Shown piece by piece: positions 1 through 5,235 of a stretch of 10,583 bases of DNA. Numbering within the stretch: the stretch's first letter is position 1; each line of letters starts with the position of its first letter. Position numbers and translations under genes: made by a program. The notes beneath the pieces are model-generated. The model was not told where the DNA came from, searched no databases, and was given only the letters and a program-made list of their open reading frames with translations. The stretch is from an uncultured Oxalobacteraceae bacterium (lineage in GTDB: Bacteria; Pseudomonadota; Gammaproteobacteria; Burkholderiales; Burkholderiaceae): NCBI GenBank assembly GCA_946479705.1, contig CAMLHI010000050.1:1-10583 (forward strand), in the 5' to 3' direction.

Positions 1-54
1 CCGCAGCTGACCGAACTGCTGCGCCAGCGCCGCAACCTGGCGCGGGTGGCCTGA
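1..54 (+). CDS. C-terminal end of an unidentified protein (partial)
   Basis: Frame 1 reads 17 sense codons (PQLTELLRQRRNLARVA) and then TGA at 52-54. The tail is basic, leucine-rich and probably helical. Too little remains to recognise a family. The reading frame is chosen because it ends 25 bp before the stop of the convergent prfC gene, a normal tail-to-tail arrangement. Another plus-strand frame is also open here, so the call is tentative. I see no hairpin terminator in the 25-bp gap (55-79). Confidence 0.45.
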   Translation, partial: PQLTELLRQRRNLARVA

Positions 55-79
55 GCGGCCAGCCCGCCACCAGCTTCAA

Positions 80-1750
80 TCAGCTCAGCTTGGCCGCGTG
101 CTCGCGCGTGGCGTGGAAGGTCAGCTTGGGCCAGCGCTCCTCGGTCAGGCGCAGGTTGACGTTGGAAGTGGCCAGGTAGGCCAGGTTGCCGGCCGCGTCG
201 TAGGCCACGTTGTGTCCCAGCGCCGCCTCGAAATCGGCCAGCACGCGCTTGTCCTCGCCGCTGACCCAGCGCGCGCTGCTGATGCTGGTGCCTTCGAATA
301 CAGCGTCGACCCCGTATTCGTTGAGCAGGCGGCTGGCCACCACTTCGAACTGCAGCACCCCGACCGCGCCGAGCACCAGGTCGCTGCCCTGGACCGGCTT
401 GAACACCTGCACCGCACCCTCTTCGCCCAGCTGCTGCAAACCCTTGTGCAGCTGCTTGATCTTGAGCGGATTGCGGATGCGCACCGCGCGGAAAAAGTCC
501 GGCGCGAAGTAGGGAATGCCGGTGAACTGCAGCATTTCGCCTTCCGAGAAGCTGTCGCCGATCTGCATATTGCCGTGGTTGGGCAAGCCGATGATGTCGC
601 CGGCGTAGGCTTCCTCGACCTGTTCGCGCGAGGAGGCCATGAAGGTCACCACCGAGGACACCTTGATCTCGCGCCCCAGGCGCAGGTGCTTGACCTTCAT
701 GCCGCGCTCGAAGCGCCCGGAACACACGCGCAAGAACGCGATGCGGTCGCGGTGGGCCGGGTCCATATTGGCCTGGATCTTGAATACGAAGCCGGAGAAG
801 GGCTGCTCGGTCGGCGCCACCACGCGCACGCTGGCGTCGCGCTCGCGCGGGGCCGGGGCCCAGTCGACCAGCGCCGACAGGATCTCGCGCACGCCGAAGT
901 TGTTGATGGCCGAACCGAAGAACACCGGGGTCTGCACGCCCGACAGGAAGCGCTCCAGGTCGAAGGGATGCGAGGCCCCGTGCACCAGCTCGACTTCCAT
1001 CTTGAGCTGCTCGATCTCGAGCGGGAACATGGCGGCCAGCCTGGGATTGTCGATGCCCTTGACGACCTCGAAGGCGCCATCGGCCTTTTCCTCGCCAGCC
1101 TTGAACAGCATGATCTCGTCGCGCAGCAGGTGGTACACGCCGCGGAAGTTCTTGCCCATGCCGATCGGCCAGGTCACCGGCGCGCATTCGATCTTGAGCA
1201 CCGATTCGAGTTCGTCGAGCAGTTCGAGCGGATCGCGGGTTTCGCGGTCCATCTTGTTCATGAAGGTGACGATCGGGGTATTGCGCATGCGGCATACCGC
1301 CAGCAGCTTGATGGTCTGCGCTTCCACGCCCTTGGCCGCGTCGATCACCATCAGGGCCGAGTCGACCGCCGTCAAGACCCGGTAGGTGTCTTCCGAAAAG
1401 TCCTGGTGGCCCGGGGTGTCGAGCAGGTTGATGATGTGGTCGCGGAACTCGAACTGCATCACCGAGCTGGCCACCGAAATGCCGCGCTGCTTCTCGATCT
1501 CCATCCAGTCGGAGGTGGCGTGGCGCCCGCTCTTGCGCGCCTTGACGGTGCCGGCCAGCTGGATCGCGCCGGAAAACAGCAGCAGCTTTTCGGTCAGCGT
1601 GGTTTTACCCGCGTCGGGGTGGGAAATGATGCCGAAGGTGCGGCGCCGCTGCACTTCGCGCGCGATCTGCGCCGCCGGGCGGGCCGTGTTCGCGCTGTCG
1701 TCGGTGGGGTCGATCGGAAGATCGGTCTGGTCGGCCATGTTATCAGCCAT
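80..1750 (-). CDS. prfC: Peptide chain release factor 3 (RF3), translational GTPase
   Basis: RF3 is a cytoplasmic GTPase that removes RF1 or RF2 from the ribosome after peptide release and supports post-peptidyl-transfer quality control. The 556-residue product shows the full G-domain set: P-loop HPDAGKTT (44-51), RGIS (89-92), DTPGH (111-115) and NKMD (165-168), with a later GSAINNFG segment fitting G5. The stretch around residues 67-92, including [13 protein letters not shown], and the C-terminal [22 protein letters not shown] are characteristic of RF3 rather than EF-G. E. coli RF3 has 529 residues; the excess is mostly an acidic N-terminal extension of about 27 residues. The start at 1748-1750 has GAGG (complement of 1758-1761) 7 nt upstream; an ATG four codons further in is a weaker alternative. 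The gene is divergent from the pilus operon and has no obvious functional link to it. Confidence 0.97.
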   Translation of the reverse strand: MADNMADQTDLPIDPTDDSANTARPAAQIAREVQRRRTFGIISHPDAGKTTLTEKLLLFSGAIQLAGTVKARKSGRHATSDWMEIEKQRGISVASSVMQFEFRDHIINLLDTPGHQDFSEDTYRVLTAVDSALMVIDAAKGVEAQTIKLLAVCRMRNTPIVTFMNKMDRETRDPLELLDELESVLKIECAPVTWPIGMGKNFRGVYHLLRDEIMLFKAGEEKADGAFEVVKGIDNPRLAAMFPLEIEQLKMEVELVHGASHPFDLERFLSGVQTPVFFGSAINNFGVREILSALVDWAPAPRERDASVRVVAPTEQPFSGFVFKIQANMDPAHRDRIAFLRVCSGRFERGMKVKHLRLGREIKVSSVVTFMASSREQVEEAYAGDIIGLPNHGNMQIGDSFSEGEMLQFTGIPYFAPDFFRAVRIRNPLKIKQLHKGLQQLGEEGAVQVFKPVQGSDLVLGAVGVLQFEVVASRLLNEYGVDAVFEGTSISSARWVSGEDKRVLADFEAALGHNVAYDAAGNLAYLATSNVNLRLTEERWPKLTFHATREHAAKLS

Positions 1751-1787
1751 TGTGCGGCCTCGATTTCAAAAATTTACAAAACCCTCG

Positions 1788-1818
1788 ATTTTACCGAGTC
1801 TGGCCGGTGCCGTGTAAA
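1788..1818 (-). promoter_or_regulatory. Candidate sigma-70-type promoter for prfC
   Basis: Read on the minus strand, TTTACA (complement of 1813-1818, five of six matches to TTGACA) is followed 19 bp later by TAAAAT (complement of 1788-1793, five of six matches to TATAAT). Transcription would start near 1781 and give a leader of about 30 nt with the GAGG ribosome-binding site in place. The 19-bp spacer is longer than the usual 17, so this is a suggestion from sequence only. Confidence 0.35.
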
Positions 1819-1891
1819 CAGAATGGGCTGCTCCAAAGCCCATCCGCTTGTTGTCGCAGCGCAACACAACGCCCTCTCATGGCCGGACTCG
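1795..1891. repeat. Nested inverted repeats in the prfC-pilE intergenic region
   Basis: An outer pair of 11-nt arms (1795-1805 and 1881-1891) is complementary at 10 positions, with one G-T wobble at 1801/1885. It encloses two smaller dyads. One is ATGGGCT (1823-1829) with AGCCCAT (1837-1843), a perfect 7-bp stem with a 7-nt loop. The other is TGTTG (1849-1853) with CAACA (1862-1866). No T-run follows any of them, so they do not look like intrinsic terminators. They could be operator sites for the divergent genes or a folded pilE leader; the sequence alone does not decide. Confidence 0.5.
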
Positions 1892-1960
1892 TTGTTCCTT
1901 CAGGGAAATGTCAGGTTCGCTTGCTACGCTGCAACTATCAAATCCGGAGATCCCAGCGCC

Positions 1961-2377
1961 ATGAAAACAATCGCACGCGGTTTTAGCTTGATCGAACTGA
2001 TGGTGGTCATCGGCATCGTCGGCATCCTCACCGCCGTCGCACTGCCCAGCTACAAGGACTACGTCCTGCGGGCGCGCCTGACCGATGCCTTCAGCGGCCT
2101 GTCGACGATCGCGCCGCAAATGGAACAGTTCTGGCCGACCAACCGCACGTTTGAAAACTTCGACCGCATGCCCGCCGCGACGCCCAACTTCACCTTTGCG
2201 CTGACGATCGCGACCCAGACCTCCTACACCGTGACGGCCACCGGCATCGGCAACGCCGCCGGCTTCGTCTACACCATCGATCAGTCCGGCCTGCGCGCCA
2301 CCACCGCGGTGCCCGCCGACTGGACCGCCAACGCCAGCTGCTGGGTCGACGCGAAGGGCGGAAAATGCACCCAGTAA
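1961..2377 (+). CDS. pilE: Type IV pilin-like minor pilin PilE
   Basis: This 138-residue prepilin would be a minor subunit of the type IV pilus. It has a short leader (MKTIARG) with predicted PilD cleavage after Gly7. The mature helix begins FSLIELMVVIGIVGIL, with Phe at +1 and Glu at +5 (residue 12), as needed for inner-membrane insertion and assembly. The helix runs on into ALPSYKDYVLRARLTDA, a classic PilE pattern. The C-terminal half (GFVYTIDQSGLRATTAVPADW, then CWVDAKGGKC) matches the PilE/ComP-like globular domain, with Cys127 and Cys136 a likely disulfide. GGAG at 1946-1949 precedes the ATG by 11 nt. This is the first gene of the six-gene tip operon and overlaps fimT by 13 nt. A ComP-like DNA-binding pilin is an alternative role that I cannot exclude. 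Confidence 0.9.
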   Translation: MKTIARGFSLIELMVVIGIVGILTAVALPSYKDYVLRARLTDAFSGLSTIAPQMEQFWPTNRTFENFDRMPAATPNFTFALTIATQTSYTVTATGIGNAAGFVYTIDQSGLRATTAVPADWTANASCWVDAKGGKCTQ

Positions 2378-3000
2378 GCGCGCCCCGGACGGCCCGTTCC
2401 GGCGGCTTCACGCTGCTGGAGGTGATGGTCGTCCTGTGCATCGTCACGACCTTGCTGGCCGTGGGCATCCCGTCGCTGTCGGACTGGATTGCCGCCAACC
2501 GCGCCGCCAACGCCGTCGAGATGTATGCCGAGGGGTTTCGCCAGGCGCGCCTGCAGGCCCTGAGCCACAACAGCGAAAGCCGGCTGACGCTGAACGAAAA
2601 TTCCCAGAATCAGCAGATGGATTGGCAGATCGATATCTGCTTTCCCGCTCCGGCCCAGCCGTGCAACGCCAGCGCCGGAGCCTGGTCGACGCCGGCGGCA
2701 CCAGCCAGCAACGACCCGGCCGGCGCGGCCGGCTTCAAGTCGATGGTGCGCTCGGCCAGCGGACTGCCCGGCACCAATGTGCTCGCCTTGAGCTTTTTGC
2801 CGGCCGGCGCCGACCAGGTCTACTTCACGCCCTTGGGCTGGGTCGACCAGAATGTCAACCCGCGCCTGACCCGCCTGACCTTGACGCCGATGAACGCCGG
2901 GAGCTTCCGCACCGCCGCGCTGGTGGTCAGCCTGGCCGGCCTGACCACCAAGTGCGATCCGAACGTCGCCGCTGGAGATTCCCGCCTATGTCCACCCTGA
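2365..3000 (+). CDS. fimT: GspH/FimT-family minor pseudopilin
   Basis: This 211-residue protein of the GspH/FimT/FimU family probably helps initiate pilus assembly with the other minor pilins. Predicted cleavage follows Gly14 in RSGGFTLLEVMVVLCIV, leaving Phe at +1 and Glu at +5 (residue 19). The downstream IPSLSDWIAANRAANAVEMYAEGFRQARLQAL and the C-terminal GLTTKCDPN...GDSRLCPP, with two cysteines, are typical of the family. The ATG lies inside the last codons of pilE (13-nt overlap), and AAGGG at 2354-2358 is a good ribosome-binding site 6 nt upstream. Its own end overlaps pilV by another 13 nt. FimT and FimU cannot be told apart from sequence here. Some FimT proteins bind DNA during natural transformation, which is possible but unsupported in this case. 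Confidence 0.88.
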   Translation: MHPVSAPRTARSGGFTLLEVMVVLCIVTTLLAVGIPSLSDWIAANRAANAVEMYAEGFRQARLQALSHNSESRLTLNENSQNQQMDWQIDICFPAPAQPCNASAGAWSTPAAPASNDPAGAAGFKSMVRSASGLPGTNVLALSFLPAGADQVYFTPLGWVDQNVNPRLTRLTLTPMNAGSFRTAALVVSLAGLTTKCDPNVAAGDSRLCPP

Positions 3001-3413
3001 ACCGCCGCCAGGACGGCATCGCGCTGCTCGAAGCGATGCTGGCCGTTGTGATACTCGCCATTGGCCTGTTCGGCGCCGTGGGCATGCAGGCGCGCGCCAT
3101 GTCGGCCCTGTCCGACGCCGCTCTGCGCTCCGAGGCCACCCTGGCCACCGACAAGCTGGCGGGCATCATGAGCACCGATACCGACAACCTCAACGATTTC
3201 GCCCTGGCGGCCGGCGCCACGCCGAGCACGCGCTTGAACAAATGGTATGACGAGACACGCACGGCGATCCCCAACGCCGCCATCGTCATCACCGTCACGC
3301 CGACCGCGGGCGGCAGCCAGAACCGGATCGACCTGTCCATCGTCTGGGCCCGCAAGGCCAACGACAAGCCCAACACCCACCGCGTGTCCTTCTACCTGGC
3401 GCCATCGACATGA
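2988..3413 (+). CDS. pilV: Type IV pilus minor pilin / modification protein PilV
   Basis: This 141-residue prepilin is a minor subunit of the pilus tip complex. The leader MSTLNRRQDG is followed by IALLEAMLAVVILAIGLFGAVGMQARAM, with cleavage expected after Gly10 and Glu15 at +5. The ILAIGLFG..GMQAR pattern after the cleavage site is the PilV signature. Position +1 is Ile rather than the usual Phe, which prepilin peptidase tolerates in some pilins. The globular part is short and ends SIVWARKANDKPNTHRVSFYLAP, as in relatives. The ATG lies within fimT, with GGAG at 2974-2977 ten nt upstream. The stop forms an ATGA overlap with pilW. Coupled translation with both neighbours is likely. Confidence 0.9.
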   Translation: MSTLNRRQDGIALLEAMLAVVILAIGLFGAVGMQARAMSALSDAALRSEATLATDKLAGIMSTDTDNLNDFALAAGATPSTRLNKWYDETRTAIPNAAIVITVTPTAGGSQNRIDLSIVWARKANDKPNTHRVSFYLAPST

Positions 3414-4609
3414 ATACTACTTCGCGCGCTCCCCGGCTGCGGCGGCAGGCCGGCTTTTCACTGATCGAACTGATGGTCAGCGTGGCGATCAGCATGCTGG
3501 CCCTGATGTTCGCCACCCGCATGGTCACCCAGTCCGAGAAGAACAAGCAAAACACCCTGGGCGGCTCCGATTCGATGCAGAACGGCATGCTGGCGATGTT
3601 TTCCATCAGTGCCGACGCCGGCCAGGCCGGCTGGGGCTTGAACGACCCCATGGTGGCCGGCTGCGACACGGTGTTTACCGATAGCGAGGGCTATACCCTG
3701 GCCGCGGCCACCCGCGGCGGGGTCGCCGTGCGGCCGCTGGCGGCCGCCGTGATCGTCGACAACGGTGCCGCGCCCGACCAGATCACCCTGTATTCCGGCA
3801 GTTCGCTGGCCGGCAGCGGCAGCCTGCGTCTGGTGACCGGTCTGGCCGGCGGCACACGCCTCGATGTCGACCGCGTACCGTACGGCTTTTCCCAAAACGA
3901 TGTGATCGTGCTGGCGCCGGAGACGCCGGGCGCGGCCAAATGCTCGCTGGCGCAGATTTCCAACAACCCGGCCGCCACACCCGCCCCGCCCTCGCCGTTC
4001 CTGGACATTAACAGTGGCGGCGGACTGCGCTTCAACGGGGGCGCCCTGAGCGAAACCTACAAGGCCAGCCAGACCCGCTTGTTCAATCTCGGCCCGGCCA
4101 GCCGGCTGCAGTTTCACACATGGTCGCTGGCGAACGGCTTTCTGCAGCTGCGCTCGACCAATCTGACCGGCGCTGGCGCCACGCCCGCCACCGTGGTCGA
4201 CAATATCGTGTCGATCAAGGCGCAGTACGGCTTCGATATGCGCGCCGGCGACACCTTCAAGCCCGAGTCCGGGACCTTTATCACGCGGTGGTCGGCCAGC
4301 ATGATCGATGCCGACGGCGACCTCACCATCGGCAGCGCCGGCGACTACCAGCGCGTCAGTGCACTGCGCCTGGCGGTGGTGGCGCGCGGCAAGGCGCCCG
4401 AACGCGCCGCCCCGGGCGCCAACTGCACCGTCACTCCGGCCAGGCCCGTCCTGTTCACGGCCGAAACGCCGGCCGGGGTGACGTCCGTGCCGGTCACGGT
4501 CGATGTCGCCGTCGCCGGCGACAGCGTCGACTGGCGTTGCTATCGCTACCGGGTGTTCGAAACCGTGATTCCCCTGCGTAACGCGGCATGGAGGCCTATC
4601 GCATCATGA
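3410..4609 (+). CDS. pilW: Type IV pilus assembly minor pilin PilW
   Basis: This 399-residue prepilin is the largest minor pilin in the operon. Cleavage is predicted after Gly15 (RRQAG, then FSLIELMVSVAISMLALMFATRMV), with Glu20 at +5. The later segments VVDNIVSIKAQYGFD, VSALRLAVVARGKAPER and the C-terminal YRYRVFETVIPLRNAAW are hallmarks of PilW. It is longer than the P. aeruginosa protein; the extra length is in the middle beta-rich, Gly/Ala-rich region. The start shares ATGA with the pilV stop and has no strong ribosome-binding site of its own, so its translation probably depends on upstream ribosomes. The 3' end overlaps pilX by 4 nt in the same way. In known systems PilW works with PilV, PilX and PilY1 in assembly and surface sensing. 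Confidence 0.92.
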   Translation: MNTTSRAPRLRRQAGFSLIELMVSVAISMLALMFATRMVTQSEKNKQNTLGGSDSMQNGMLAMFSISADAGQAGWGLNDPMVAGCDTVFTDSEGYTLAAATRGGVAVRPLAAAVIVDNGAAPDQITLYSGSSLAGSGSLRLVTGLAGGTRLDVDRVPYGFSQNDVIVLAPETPGAAKCSLAQISNNPAATPAPPSPFLDINSGGGLRFNGGALSETYKASQTRLFNLGPASRLQFHTWSLANGFLQLRSTNLTGAGATPATVVDNIVSIKAQYGFDMRAGDTFKPESGTFITRWSASMIDADGDLTIGSAGDYQRVSALRLAVVARGKAPERAAPGANCTVTPARPVLFTAETPAGVTSVPVTVDVAVAGDSVDWRCYRYRVFETVIPLRNAAWRPIAS

Positions 4610-5193
4610 AACCGATACTACGCCGCCAGCGCGGGCTGGCCCTGCCGGTCATGCTGATGATGCTGGTCGTGATGCTTGTCAGCAGCATCTACCTGTTCAA
4701 GTCGAGCAATTCGGCCGCCCTCACCAGTACCAACCTGGCGTATGAAGACACCATGAGCCGGGCCGCCGACCTGGGCTTGCTGACGGCCTTCCAGTGGCTC
4801 AGCGCCACGGCCGCGGCCAACAAGGCCAGCCTGAACGCCGACAGCGACGCCAACGGCTACAAGGCCACCCTGGACACGACCCTGTCGGTGTCGAGCCCGG
4901 AATTCTGGACCGGTTCGCAAACCGTCACCGACGCGGCCGGCAACCGGGTCGAATACATCGTGCACCGCCTGTGCGCGCTGCCGCTGGGCTTCGACACCGG
5001 CGGCAACAGCTGCGTGCAGACGGCCGCCAAGACCTCCTCCGCCAACAGCGCCGTGGCCATCGGCGCCAGCCTGGCCTCGGACGCGCCGGCCTATGCCGGC
5101 AGCCCGCAGCTGCATTACGTCATCACCGCGCGCATCTTCGGCAGCCGCGGCGGCAACGTGGTCAATCAATCCGTCGTCCTGATCGGCGTCTAG
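4606..5193 (+). CDS. pilX: Type IV pilus minor pilin PilX
   Basis: This 195-residue protein has the PilX N-terminal layout: a basic leader (MKPILRRQRG), Gly10, then a hydrophobic helix LALPVMLMMLVVMLVSSIYLF and a long amphipathic extension (AALTSTNLAYEDTMSRAADLGLLTAFQWL). It belongs to the tip complex as the GspK-like capping subunit. Position +5 is Val and +4 is Pro, so the usual Glu5 is missing, as in GspK-type proteins. I chose the ATG at 4606 because it gives an ATGA overlap with the pilW stop and has GGAGG at 4590-4594. An in-frame ATG at 4588 would add six residues but lacks its own ribosome-binding site. The globular part has two cysteines (LCALPLGFDTGGNSC) that may form a disulfide. 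The identity rests mainly on the N-terminus and gene order. Confidence 0.85.
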   Translation: MKPILRRQRGLALPVMLMMLVVMLVSSIYLFKSSNSAALTSTNLAYEDTMSRAADLGLLTAFQWLSATAAANKASLNADSDANGYKATLDTTLSVSSPEFWTGSQTVTDAAGNRVEYIVHRLCALPLGFDTGGNSCVQTAAKTSSANSAVAIGASLASDAPAYAGSPQLHYVITARIFGSRGGNVVNQSVVLIGV

Positions 5194-5210
5194 GCCGCCA
5201 TGCCGCCATT

Positions 5211-5235
5211 TTTTCGCTTGGAGCAAGCATGAAAA
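5211..5235 (+). promoter_or_regulatory. Hairpin holding the pilY1 ribosome-binding site and start codon
   Basis: GCTTG (5216-5220) and CAAGC (5224-5228) form a perfect 5-bp stem around the triloop GAG. The Shine-Dalgarno GGAG (5220-5223) is thus in the loop and top of the stem, and the stem ends directly at the ATG (5229). TTTT (5211-5214) can also pair with AAAA (5232-5235), which would place the start codon in an internal loop. This may limit pilY1 translation until the fold is melted. No covariation or experimental support is visible here. Confidence 0.45.

Noticed and set aside
1880..1896. A sigma-54-like sequence upstream of pilE (TGGCCGG followed by TTGTT)
   Set aside because: The spacing between the GG and the expected GC element is wrong and the invariant GC is missing.
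1936..1941. TATCAA as a -10 box for pilE
   Set aside because: Transcription would start on or beyond the GGAG ribosome-binding site at 1946-1949, and the matching -35 is poor.
98..1960. A long open plus-strand frame running antisense to prfC and joining the pilE frame
   Set aside because: It covers all of prfC on the opposite strand, its protein is His/Gln/Asp/Val-rich shadow sequence with no motif, and recognisable protein begins only at the pilE ATG (1961), which has a ribosome-binding site.
2820..3380. A 186-codon minus-strand frame under fimT and pilV
   Set aside because: It is antisense to two well-supported pilin genes and has low-complexity composition with no motif.
4588..4605. Upstream ATG for pilX adding six residues
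   Set aside because: It has no purine-rich site in front of it. The ATG at 4606 has GGAGG upstream and the ATGA overlap seen also between pilV and pilW.
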